Positions 24,244 to 32,583 of a stretch of 64,000 nucleotides of DNA are shown here, piece after piece. Below the pieces are notes generated by a model. That model saw only the letters and a program-made list of their open reading frames with translations. It made no database searches and was not told the origin of the DNA. The DNA comes from CADCTB01 sp963768975. GTDB lineage: Bacteria > Actinomycetota > Acidimicrobiia > Acidimicrobiales > AC-14. Made by a program: the position numbers and the translations under genes. Positions within the stretch are counted from its first letter, which is position 1, and each line of letters opens with the position of its first letter. Location of the stretch: the NCBI GenBank assembly GCA_963768975.1, contig CAVYKB010000010.1, positions 124,001-188,000 on the forward strand, written 5' to 3'.

Positions 24244-25311
24244 CTATGCGGCTGGGAGACGGAGTGTGAAGGTCGACCCTAGGCCCTCCTGGGACTGCAC
24301 CAGCACGTCGCCGCCGTGGTTGGTCGCCACGTGGCGGACGATCGACAACCCCAGGCCGGTGCCGCCGGTGTCGCGGCTGCGGGCCCGGTCCACACGGTAG
24401 AAGCGCTCGAAGATGCGCTCGAGGTCCCTGGCTGGGATGCCGACACCCCGGTCGCGCACCACAACGTCGACCCAGCCCTCGGTCATGCCGGCGCTGACCT
24501 CCACCGCCGAGCGCTCGTCGGAGTACTTCACCGCGTTCTCCAGCAGGTTCACGACCGCGGAGACGAGCTGGCGCTCGTCGCCCCGCACGATCAGGCCGCT
24601 TCCCGACGCGCCCACGACCACGTCGACGCCCAGCTGGGCGGCCAGGGGTTCAACCCGCTCGACCGCGCTGGCCACGAGGGCGCCGGCATCGAGGCTGTCC
24701 TCGCCGCCGGAGCCGCCGGCCTCGATGCGTGAGAGGTCGAGCAGGCCGTCGATCAGCCGCCCGGCCCGCTCCGCCTCGGTGGTGATCCTCGCGGCCAGCC
24801 GGCGCATGACCTCCGGGTCGGGCTCGTCGGCCAGGGTCTCGGCCAGCACGCCCATGGCCCCGACCGGCGTCCGGAGCTCGTGGCTGACGTTGGCGATGAA
24901 ATCCCGGCGCACCGCCTCGAGCCGGCGCAGCTCCGACACGTCGTCGACCAGCACCACGGTGCCGAGCGGACGGTCGCTGCGACCCATGGGCGTGCCGGTC
25001 ACCTCCAAGGTGCGGGGCGGGGGCCCGTGCAGCTCCAGCGTCTTGGTGACCGGCCGGGTGCCGCCGCCGGCGGCCACCACCTCCTCGACCGCCCGCTCGA
25101 CCAGGGCGGCGACGTGGTGGCCGCCCTCCACGTCGTGGCTGCGGAGCACGACGTCGCCAGCCGCGTCGCACACCACGACCGCGTGGGGAAGGGCCTCGAT
25201 CGCCGCTCGCAGCCGGGCCGACTCGGCGGTGGCAACCGCCAGCCGGTGCTCGAAGTCGGACGCCCGCCGCTCAGCCTCGACCAGACGCTCGAGCAGTCGC
25301 TGCTTCCTCAT
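24244..25311 (-). CDS. PhoR/SenX3-type sensor histidine kinase, soluble form
   Basis: A 355-residue kinase. An N-terminal helix (about 1-40) and a PAS-like domain (about 40-125) precede the HisKA domain, with His in RRDFIANVSHELRTPVGA. The ATPase boxes are NLLENAVKYSD, DRGVGIPARDL and TGGTGLGLSIVRHV. Unlike SenX3 and PhoR it has no membrane segments, so it is probably cytoplasmic and may sense through PhoU or another partner. A GTG at 25317 is an alternative start two codons upstream. It precedes phoU by 7 nt and is likely the partner of the regulator at 16582-17298. Confidence 0.87.
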   Translation of the reverse strand: MRKQRLLERLVEAERRASDFEHRLAVATAESARLRAAIEALPHAVVVCDAAGDVVLRSHDVEGGHHVAALVERAVEEVVAAGGGTRPVTKTLELHGPPPRTLEVTGTPMGRSDRPLGTVVLVDDVSELRRLEAVRRDFIANVSHELRTPVGAMGVLAETLADEPDPEVMRRLAARITTEAERAGRLIDGLLDLSRIEAGGSGGEDSLDAGALVASAVERVEPLAAQLGVDVVVGASGSGLIVRGDERQLVSAVVNLLENAVKYSDERSAVEVSAGMTEGWVDVVVRDRGVGIPARDLERIFERFYRVDRARSRDTGGTGLGLSIVRHVATNHGGDVLVQSQEGLGSTFTLRLPAA

Positions 25312-25355
25312 CGGCACACCCAGCGTAGGGGGGCGACCTCCGGTACGTTGCGCAC

Positions 25356-25850
25356 GTGTTCGAGGAGTTCTACAGCACCTTTGCGTCCGTCTCGCTGACC
25401 ATCACCGGCCTGTGGATGTACGTCGCCCAGGCCCGGTTCAAGGAGTGGATCGCCGATCGGGATCACTTCCGGCGGGCGTCCGCGGTCTCGGTGCAACTCG
25501 CGTTCCCCGGGCTGATGTGCCTGTTCTCGCTCATCAACTCCTCAAGCACTCTCCTGTGGCAGGTGGTCTTCGGGGTGGCCTCGGTGACCGCGATCGTGCT
25601 GCTCGTCGCCCTGCCCCGCCGTTCGGCGGCTCCGTGGCCGCGGGCGAACACGATCGGGAACTGGTTCGCGGTGGCCGTCTATGCCTGCATCGCCGCTGTG
25701 GCGGCGGCGCCGAGCGTCGTCGCCACCATGGGGCTTCCGGAGGTGCCGCGCCGCACCGAGTTCTTCCTCTTCTGCCTGCTGCTCGTCGATGGGCTCGTGG
25801 TGGCCTGGATCATGCTCTTCAATGAGGCGCAGGAGTCGGCTGCCCAGTGA
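25356..25850 (+). CDS. Four-helix membrane protein of unknown function
   Basis: A 164-residue protein with about four hydrophobic segments: residues 5-25, 45-65, 68-85 and 105-125, plus a C-terminal one near 135-155. It has no recognisable motif. The GTG start lies 6 nt after TACGTT (25344-25349), which looks like a -10 box, so it is probably leaderless. It runs opposite the kinase gene and its last 32 nt overlap the end of the convergent ABC exporter gene. I do not recognise the family. Confidence 0.6.
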   Translation: MFEEFYSTFASVSLTITGLWMYVAQARFKEWIADRDHFRRASAVSVQLAFPGLMCLFSLINSSSTLLWQVVFGVASVTAIVLLVALPRRSAAPWPRANTIGNWFAVAVYACIAAVAAAPSVVATMGLPEVPRRTEFFLFCLLLVDGLVVAWIMLFNEAQESAAQ

Positions 25851-28800
25851 ACGCCCGCCACATCCCCGCGTAGCGCCCGCCGCAGGCCACCAGCTGGTCG
25901 TGGGGGCCTTCCTCGACGACGCGGCCGCCATCGATGACCACGATCCGGTCCGCGCCCTGGGCGGTCTGCAGCCGGTGGGCGATGAGCAGGGTGGTACGGC
26001 CCCGGGCGACCGCTCCCATGGCCCGGGTGACCCGGGCCTCACTCGCCAGGTCCAACGTCGACGTGGCCTCGTCGAGCAGGAGAATGGCCGGGTCGACGAG
26101 CCGGGCCCGGGCGAGGGCGATCAGCTGGCGCTGGCCGGCCGACAGGGAGCGGCCCCGCTCGGTGACCGGGTGGAGGTACCCGCCGGCCAGGCCGGCGATG
26201 AAGGGGTGGGCGCCCACCGCCCGCGCCGCCTGTTCCACCTCGGCGTCGGTGGCGTCCGGCCGGCCGTAGGCGATGTTGTCGCGCACCGTGCCGGAGAACA
26301 GGAACGCCTCCTGGGGCACGTATCCGAGTTGGCGGCGGTAGATGCCGAGATCCAGGTCGGTCAGCGGGTGGCCGTCGATCAGCACCCGGCCGGTGGTCGG
26401 GTCGTAGAAGCGCGCCACGAGCTTCAGCACCGTCGATTTGCCGGCGCCGGTCTCGCCGACGAGGGCCACCGACTCGCCGGGCGCGATGTCCAGGTCGACC
26501 CCTGACAGCGCCTCCTCGGCCCCGGCCGGGTAGCTGAAGCGGACTCCCTCGAACCGGACGGCGCCTCGGAGCCGGCCGGGATCGACGGGCAACACCGGCG
26601 CTTCCACGGAAGGGTCGACGGCCAGCAGCTTCTCGATCTGGTTCACCGACGCCCGGGCCTGCTGGTAGGTGTCGAACACCTGCGACAGCTGCTGGAGCGG
26701 GGCGAACAGCAGGTTGAGGTACAGCAGGAAGGCGACGAGCTCACCCGAGGTCAGGCCGCCGTCACCGATGAGGCCGGCGCCGACCCCGAGCACGACGGCG
26801 GCGGCGACCTCCGACAGCATCTCGACGAACGGGAAGTAGGTGGCGACCAGGCGCTGGGCCCGCATGCGGGCGTCGAGGTGGGTCTTGGAGACCTCGCGGA
26901 ACTGGTCGATGTTGCGCTCCTGGCGGCCGTATGCCTGGGCCACCCGCACCCCCGAGACGCTCTCCTGAAGGCTGGCGTTGACGGTGGCGATGCGCTCCCG
27001 GGCCGTGCCGTAGGCCCGGTTCGACATCCGCCGGAACCAGACAGTGGCCACGACGAGCGGCACCAGCACCGTGTACGTCGCCAGAGAGAGCACGGGGTTC
27101 ATGACCAGCAGCACGACGGCCACGCCCGCCAGAGTCATCAGGCTGACGATGGCCTGGATCAGGCCGTTCTGGAGGAGCGTGGACAGCGACTCCACGTCGG
27201 TGGTCATGCGGGTCATGATCCGGCCCGCCATCTCCCGCTCGTAGAAGTCGATCCCCAGGCGCTGGAGGTGGGCGAAGATCCGGACGCGCAGGGCGAACAG
27301 CAGCCGCTCGGCGGTCCGGCCCGTATAGCGCTGCTGGGCCCAGACGACGACCCAGTCGGCCAGGACGACGCCGGCGAAGATCGCGGTGGTGGCGAAGAGT
27401 GCCCCTGTCGACCCGTCGACCACGCCCTGGTCGAGGCCCCGGCGCACGAGCCCGGGGCCGGCCAGGCTGGCCAGGGCGTTGAGGACGACGAGCGCCATGC
27501 CCAGGCCGAGCGCCAGCCGGTACGGCTTGATGAAGTGGCCGAGGGTGAAGTTGCGGTCGCGCTCGGACTCCCGCCCGACGTCGACTTCGGGGCGGTCGGC
27601 GGGCGGCGGCAATGCCGCGACCTTGGCCAGCAGCTCGGGCGTGGCCGACACCATGGCCATGCGGTCGGCGTGGCCCCCGCCGGGGCCGGTGGCACCGGCC
27701 ACCTCCACCCGGGCTCGGGGCGCCTCGCCGACGCCGGCCCACGCCGCCGGCGTCACCCCGCCCGCCGGCGCCGGCGTCTCGTGCTCCTCGGCGGCCACCT
27801 CCTCGATGCCTGTGCCGGGACCGGTGAGCAGCTGGCGGTACAGCCGGCACCGGGCGGTCAGCTCCTCATGGGTCCCGGTGTCGACCACCCGGCCGGCGTC
27901 GACCACCGCGATGCGGTCGGCTAGGCGTAGCGTCGACCGGCGGTGGGCGACGAGCAGGGTGGTGCGCCCCTGCATGAGGCGCTGCAGGGTGGCGTGGATG
28001 CCCTGCTCGGTGCGGGCATCGACCGCCGAGGTAGCGTCGTCGAGCACCAGGACCCGGGGGTCGGTGAGCAGGGCCCGGGCGAGCGCCAACCGCTGGCGCT
28101 GGCCGCCGGAGAGGGTCAGGCCGCCCTCGCCCAGGCGGGTGTCGTAACCCTCGGGCATGGCCGTCACGAACTCATGCGCCTCGGCCGCCCTCGCCGCGGC
28201 CACTACCTCCTCTTCGGTCGCCTCGGGGCGCCCGTAGGCGATGTTGGCCCGCACCGTGTCGGAGAACAGGAACGACTCCTCGAACACCACGCCGATCTGT
28301 CGGCGCAGGGAGTCGAGGGTGACGTCGCGCACGTCCACCCCATCGAGGTGGACGCTCCCCGCCTGTACCTCGTAGAAGCGGGGGAGCAGCAGCGACACGG
28401 TGGACTTGCCCGACCCCGACGGGCCGACGAGGGCGACGGTCTCGCCGGCGGCCACCGTGAGGGAGAAGCCCTCGAGGACCGGCTCTGAGCGGAGGTAGCC
28501 GAACGTGACGCCGTCGAACACCACGTCGCCGGTGACGGGCGGTAGGGCGGCGGCGTCGGGCTTTTCCACCACCACCGGCGTCGAGTCGAGGAGCTCGAAA
28601 ATGCGTTCCGCTCCGGCCCGGGCCTGCTGGGCGATCACGGTGAGCACCGACAGCATGCGCACCGGCCCGACCATCTGGAACAGGTAGGTGGAGAAGGCAA
28701 CGAACGTCCCCAGGCTGATCCGGCCCTTGATGGCCAGCCAGCCGCCGAAGGCGAGTACCGCCACCTGGCCCAGCGCCGGCACCGCGGCCAGGGCCGAGCC

Positions 28801-29526
28801 GTACCGGGCCTGGATGCGCACCGCCCGCATGCGGGAGGCGAACAGGTCCTCGGCCGACGTGGCCAGGCGTTCCAGCTCCCGGCTCTCCTGCCCGAAGCCC
28901 TTCACCACCCGCACGCCGGAGACCGCCTCGTCGACGACGCCGGCCACCTCCGCCGCCCGTTGCTGGGCATCCCACGACGCGGGGAACACGGTGTCGCGCA
29001 GGCGGACGGCGATCCAACCGATGGCGGGGACGACGACCAGGCTGATCACGGTCAGCAGCGGCGACAGCACGGCCATCACGCCGAGGGACAGCACGACCAT
29101 CACCAGGTTCCCGCTGGCCAGGGGCAGGAAGGCGAGCAGGCTCTGGACGAGGCCGACGTCGGCGCCGGCGCGTGACACGAGCTGGCCGGTCTGGAAGTCG
29201 TCGTGGCGGGCGAAGTCCAGGCGCTGGAGGCGCTCGTAGATGGCGTTGCGCAGGTCGAACTGGACACTGAACGCCACCCGCCCGCCGACGAACCGCCGGA
29301 CGTGCGCCACCCCGAACCGGAACACGCCGGCGGTCACCAGGAGGGCCAGCCACGGGGCCAGGGGCCGGCGATCGGCCAGGATGACGTCGTCGATGATGAT
29401 CTTCTGGATCACCGGCGTGAACGCGGAGACGGTGAGGCCCAGGATGGCTACGCCGAAAGCGGTGATCACGTCCCGCCGGTGGGCCATGAGGTACGGCCAC
29501 AGCCGGCGGATCCAGCCTTGGGACAT
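25819..29526 (-). CDS. Fused ABC exporter with two membrane domains and two ATPases
   Basis: A 1235-residue protein, twice the size of a usual half-transporter, in the order membrane-ATPase-membrane-ATPase. ATPase 1 has GPSGSGKST, LSGGQRQRLALARAL and LVLDDATSAVD. ATPase 2 has GETGAGKST, LSAGQRQLIALARARL and LLLDEATSTLD. The first Walker B ends in Asp (VLDDATS) instead of the catalytic glutamate, so site 1 is probably degenerate, as in heterodimeric exporters of the TM287/288 or BmrCD type. Substrate is unknown (drugs, lipids). The linker (about 590-680) is Pro/Ala/Gly-rich. Its C-terminus overlaps the convergent membrane-protein gene by 32 nt. Confidence 0.9.
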   Translation of the reverse strand: MSQGWIRRLWPYLMAHRRDVITAFGVAILGLTVSAFTPVIQKIIIDDVILADRRPLAPWLALLVTAGVFRFGVAHVRRFVGGRVAFSVQFDLRNAIYERLQRLDFARHDDFQTGQLVSRAGADVGLVQSLLAFLPLASGNLVMVVLSLGVMAVLSPLLTVISLVVVPAIGWIAVRLRDTVFPASWDAQQRAAEVAGVVDEAVSGVRVVKGFGQESRELERLATSAEDLFASRMRAVRIQARYGSALAAVPALGQVAVLAFGGWLAIKGRISLGTFVAFSTYLFQMVGPVRMLSVLTVIAQQARAGAERIFELLDSTPVVVEKPDAAALPPVTGDVVFDGVTFGYLRSEPVLEGFSLTVAAGETVALVGPSGSGKSTVSLLLPRFYEVQAGSVHLDGVDVRDVTLDSLRRQIGVVFEESFLFSDTVRANIAYGRPEATEEEVVAAARAAEAHEFVTAMPEGYDTRLGEGGLTLSGGQRQRLALARALLTDPRVLVLDDATSAVDARTEQGIHATLQRLMQGRTTLLVAHRRSTLRLADRIAVVDAGRVVDTGTHEELTARCRLYRQLLTGPGTGIEEVAAEEHETPAPAGGVTPAAWAGVGEAPRARVEVAGATGPGGGHADRMAMVSATPELLAKVAALPPPADRPEVDVGRESERDRNFTLGHFIKPYRLALGLGMALVVLNALASLAGPGLVRRGLDQGVVDGSTGALFATTAIFAGVVLADWVVVWAQQRYTGRTAERLLFALRVRIFAHLQRLGIDFYEREMAGRIMTRMTTDVESLSTLLQNGLIQAIVSLMTLAGVAVVLLVMNPVLSLATYTVLVPLVVATVWFRRMSNRAYGTARERIATVNASLQESVSGVRVAQAYGRQERNIDQFREVSKTHLDARMRAQRLVATYFPFVEMLSEVAAAVVLGVGAGLIGDGGLTSGELVAFLLYLNLLFAPLQQLSQVFDTYQQARASVNQIEKLLAVDPSVEAPVLPVDPGRLRGAVRFEGVRFSYPAGAEEALSGVDLDIAPGESVALVGETGAGKSTVLKLVARFYDPTTGRVLIDGHPLTDLDLGIYRRQLGYVPQEAFLFSGTVRDNIAYGRPDATDAEVEQAARAVGAHPFIAGLAGGYLHPVTERGRSLSAGQRQLIALARARLVDPAILLLDEATSTLDLASEARVTRAMGAVARGRTTLLIAHRLQTAQGADRIVVIDGGRVVEEGPHDQLVACGGRYAGMWRAFTGQPTPAPH

Positions 29527-29544
29527 CAGCCGAGAGTACGGGAA

Positions 29545-29573
29545 TCGCCTCGCAACCAGAGGTTGCTCGGCGA
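29545..29573. repeat. Dispersed hairpin repeat, copy B1
   Basis: An almost perfect palindrome of 29 bp: outer arms TCGCC/GGCGA and inner arms GCAACC/GGTTGC around loop AGA. The same element is at 40084-40112 and, inverted with one added base, at 60548-60577. It lies between the MBL-fold gene and the ABC exporter gene, both on the minus strand. GC-rich palindromes continue to about 29640. Confidence 0.8.
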
Positions 29574-29657
29574 GGTAGTTGCGCTGCGGCCGCCCGGCGA
29601 AGCCGGTCAGCCTCCGGCGTCGGCGCCCGCCGGCATTTCTCGTGGTTCGCTGAGCGA

Positions 29658-31148
29658 CTAGGACACGGGGATGAACCCCTTCACCGCGTCATGGCGGAAG
29701 GTGTAGGTCTGCCAGCGCCGGCCCGACCCAGCCTGGGTCTCCAGGCGGAAGGCGACGACCAGGGTGCGCCCGTCGGTGCGCAGGGTGATCGCCCCGTAGA
29801 CCTCGACGTTGCGCCGGCCCAGCAGGTTCTGGGCGGCCGCCCGCTCCTTGCGGGCTTCCTCCCGTTTGTCGGTAGCCGTGGTCGGGTTCTCGATGAGGGT
29901 GTCAAGGGTGCGGATCTTGCGCAGGACGGATGCGTCTTCCCGCTCCCGGCCCGACCGCAGGATCTCCGTGCACAGGATGAGGGGCGCGGGGCCGCGGCCG
30001 TGGCGGCCCAGGCGGCCGAGCAGGTCGGGTCGGGGGTGGACGTGGCTCTCCTGGTCGCCGGAGGAGACGGTGAACGCGAAGGGGTCGACGGCCCGGAGGA
30101 ACTCGTCGGTCACGTCGGAGGACCCGTGGTGGCAGCTCTTCATGACGTCGCACCGGAACCGGGCGCGCGCCGGCTCCACCGCATCGGAGAGGGGCTGGTT
30201 CGGCCCGAGGCCGGCGTAGTGGCGGAGAAGGAAGTGCTCGGCCGGCAGGTTCAGGTCACCGCCGAAGAAGAGCGTGAATTCCCGGTAGGTCAGCCGGAAG
30301 AGCACCGAGTGGCCGTTCTTGGTCTTGCCTTCGTCGCCGTTGGCGGTGAGTCCGGGCCCGTCGGCGAACCATCGCAGCCGCGGTCGGCCCTGGCCGTCGG
30401 GCTCGACCACCGGGCCGAGCACCTCGATCGTCAGCTCCGGGCTCTCGGACGGGCTGAACCCGGGCAGCCAGGAGCGGCCGCCCTCCAGGGTGCCGTGCAC
30501 GGTGGACAGCATCTCCACCCGCCCCACCCGGTTCCCGGTGAGCGCCGTCCGTATCAGCTTCGGGTAACGCTTCTTGCCCCGGACCGTCTCCGGTTCGTAC
30601 AGCGCCCGGATGTCGGCGTCGGTGACGGCCAGCTCGGTCAGGAAATGCCCGGTGGGGTCGCTGGCGCCGAAGAGGTGGTCGCCCGTACGCTCCGCCAGCC
30701 CGTTGTGGTGGACCTTCTTGAACGTGAACTTTTCCTGCTCGAAGCAGGGTTGGAAGCCGCCGTAGTGGTCCTGGTCGGAGTGAGTGATGACGGCGGCGTG
30801 GAAGCGCACGTCCTTCATCAGCTTGCCGAACCGCCACTTGAGGAAGTTGTACATGTTCCGGCCTTCGCCGGCGTCGACCAGGACAATCCTGTCGTCCGGC
30901 GGCGCCTCGGGTGCGACGAGAAGGCAGCCGTCGCCCTGGCCCACATCGACGAAGACCACTTCCAGCGGGCGCTCGTCCAGGCAGTCGCTCTGGCGGATCA
31001 GGTAGTGCTCGGTGCCCCACTTCACCTTGAAGAAGTCGCCCTCGGAGACGACGACGTTGAGGAAGTCACCCCAGAGGAGCTGCTTGACCTTGCGCCTGGT
31101 GGTGAGGTCCCTGAGGTAGACGTCGCCCTGCCCGGCGAACTTGACCAT
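29658..31148 (-). CDS. Metallo-beta-lactamase-fold protein, ComEC C-domain-like
   Basis: A 496-residue protein. The N-terminal part (about 1-60) may be an SH3-like barrel. Then comes VVFVDVGQGDGCLLVAP and the MBL motif THSDQDHYGG (metal-binding HxDxDH), followed by CDVMKSCHHGSSDVTDEF. That order is typical of the soluble MBL domain of ComEC/Rec2. No membrane channel is present, so it is not a DNA-uptake channel. The function is open: a nuclease, hydrolase or signalling enzyme. The start is ATG 31148, 25 bp from the divergent ligase gene; longer open frames upstream overlap that gene. Confidence 0.72.
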   Translation of the reverse strand: MVKFAGQGDVYLRDLTTRRKVKQLLWGDFLNVVVSEGDFFKVKWGTEHYLIRQSDCLDERPLEVVFVDVGQGDGCLLVAPEAPPDDRIVLVDAGEGRNMYNFLKWRFGKLMKDVRFHAAVITHSDQDHYGGFQPCFEQEKFTFKKVHHNGLAERTGDHLFGASDPTGHFLTELAVTDADIRALYEPETVRGKKRYPKLIRTALTGNRVGRVEMLSTVHGTLEGGRSWLPGFSPSESPELTIEVLGPVVEPDGQGRPRLRWFADGPGLTANGDEGKTKNGHSVLFRLTYREFTLFFGGDLNLPAEHFLLRHYAGLGPNQPLSDAVEPARARFRCDVMKSCHHGSSDVTDEFLRAVDPFAFTVSSGDQESHVHPRPDLLGRLGRHGRGPAPLILCTEILRSGREREDASVLRKIRTLDTLIENPTTATDKREEARKERAAAQNLLGRRNVEVYGAITLRTDGRTLVVAFRLETQAGSGRRWQTYTFRHDAVKGFIPVS

Positions 31149-31157
31149 GCCCGTGAA

Positions 31158-31165
31158 ATTACAGT
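31158..31165. promoter_or_regulatory. Overlapping divergent -10 boxes
   Basis: The same eight bases hold TACAGT on the plus strand (31160-31165), 8 nt before ATG 31174, and TGTAAT on the minus strand (31163-31158), 9 nt before ATG 31148. The two divergent genes therefore seem to have overlapping leaderless promoters, so only one can fire at a time. No good -35 with standard spacing was found. Confidence 0.5.
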
Positions 31166-31173
31166 GCGGGTCC

Positions 31174-32583
31174 ATGCCCGGCGCCGATGAGATCGCCGTC
31201 ATCGAGGACGGTGTGGCTACGACGTGGGGCGCGCTGGAGGCCGAAGTCGTCCGGGTGGCCGCCGGCCTCGCCGCCGTCGGCCTGCGAGCCGGCGACCGTG
31301 CCGTGTGGTGCGGCCCGAACAGCACCGCCGTCGTCGTGCTGATGCACGCCTACCGCCGGCTGGGCCTGGTCTCGGTACCGCTGCCCTACCGGCTGACCCC
31401 GGCCGAGGCGGCGCACATCATCGCCGACAGCGGGGCGTCGGTGGCCGTGGTCGACCCCGCGTGCCTCGACTTGGTGCCGGGCGGGCTGACGGTCGAAGAG
31501 GTGGTGGCCGCCGGCGCCGGCGCGCCGCAACCGGCGCCGGCTGCCGACGGGCCGACCATGCTGTACACCTCGGGCACCACCGGGCGGCCGAAGGGGGCGC
31601 TGCGCCGGCCGTCGGACCCTGGCCTCACCGCCGCGCTGATGGCCGAGCTGGGCTTCGTCGACGGGGAGGTCCACCTCGTGACCGGGCCGCTGTACCACGC
31701 CGGCCCCCATGCCTTCGCCCTCCTCGCCCACCGCCTGCGGGGGACGCTCGTCGTGAGCCGGCGGTTCGACGCCGGCGAGTGGCTCCGTCTCGCTGCTGAA
31801 CACCGGGTGACGTCGGCCTTCGTAGCGCCGATCCACTTGCGGCGCATCCTCGCCGCCGCGCCGGTGGCTGGCGACTTGTCCTCGATGCGGGCGCTGGTGG
31901 TCAACGCCGCGCCTGTCCCCTACGCGCTCAAGGAGGACGTCATCGCCCGGCTGGGGGAGGGGTTCCTCTATGAGATCTACGGGTCGACCGAGCTCGGGAT
32001 CGCCACCGTGCTCCGGCCCGAGGACCAGCTGCGGAAGCCGGGATCGTGCGGGCGGGCCTACGCCGGCGTCGGGCTCCGGGTGGTGGGCGATGACGGCGCC
32101 GACCTCCCCGCTGGGGTCGCCGGGGAGTTGTTCATCCGCTCCGCCAACGCCATGTCCGGCTACCAAGGCTCGGCCGAGCAGCTGGCGACCCTGCCGGGCG
32201 GTTGGCAGTCGGTGGGCGACGTCGCCTGGCTCGACGAGGACGGGTACCTGCACATCTGCGACCGGCGGACGGACATGGTCATCACCGGCGGCATGAACGT
32301 CTACCCGGCCGAGGTCGAGGCCGCCCTCAACGCCCATCCCGACGTGGGCGACGCCGCGGTCTTCGGCGTCCCCGACGACGAGTGGGGCGAGCGTGTCCAC
32401 GCCGTCGTGGCGCCGAGAACCGGTGCCGGCGTCGACCTCGCCGCTCTTGACGCCTTCCTCGCCGGTCGGCTCGCCGGGTTCAAGCGACCGCGGTCGTGGT
32501 CGGTGCGCGAGGAGCTGCCCCGTACCGAGAGCGGCAAGTTGCTCAAGCGGGTCCTGCGGGCCGAGGAGCCGGCGCCGGCGTGA
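31174..32583 (+). CDS. AMP-dependent acyl-CoA synthetase, short form
   Basis: A 469-residue ANL enzyme. The P-loop is MLYTSGTTGRPKGALRR (residues about 129-145); later motifs are YGSTELGIATVL, GWQSVGDVAWLDEDGY and GGMNVYPAEVEAAL, and the C-terminal lysine lies in RTESGKLLKRVL. It activates a carboxylic acid as the acyl-CoA. It is shorter than most (about 470 against 500-550 residues) because the N-terminal region is compact. ATG 31174 is preferred over 31141, which overlaps the divergent gene. It is coupled to the PBP4-type gene through GTGA. Confidence 0.83.
   Translation: MPGADEIAVIEDGVATTWGALEAEVVRVAAGLAAVGLRAGDRAVWCGPNSTAVVVLMHAYRRLGLVSVPLPYRLTPAEAAHIIADSGASVAVVDPACLDLVPGGLTVEEVVAAGAGAPQPAPAADGPTMLYTSGTTGRPKGALRRPSDPGLTAALMAELGFVDGEVHLVTGPLYHAGPHAFALLAHRLRGTLVVSRRFDAGEWLRLAAEHRVTSAFVAPIHLRRILAAAPVAGDLSSMRALVVNAAPVPYALKEDVIARLGEGFLYEIYGSTELGIATVLRPEDQLRKPGSCGRAYAGVGLRVVGDDGADLPAGVAGELFIRSANAMSGYQGSAEQLATLPGGWQSVGDVAWLDEDGYLHICDRRTDMVITGGMNVYPAEVEAALNAHPDVGDAAVFGVPDDEWGERVHAVVAPRTGAGVDLAALDAFLAGRLAGFKRPRSWSVREELPRTESGKLLKRVLRAEEPAPA

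Noticed and set aside
31141..31165. TTGACC as -35 for the ligase promoter
   Set aside because: Its spacing to TACAGT is only 13 bp, too short for a standard promoter.
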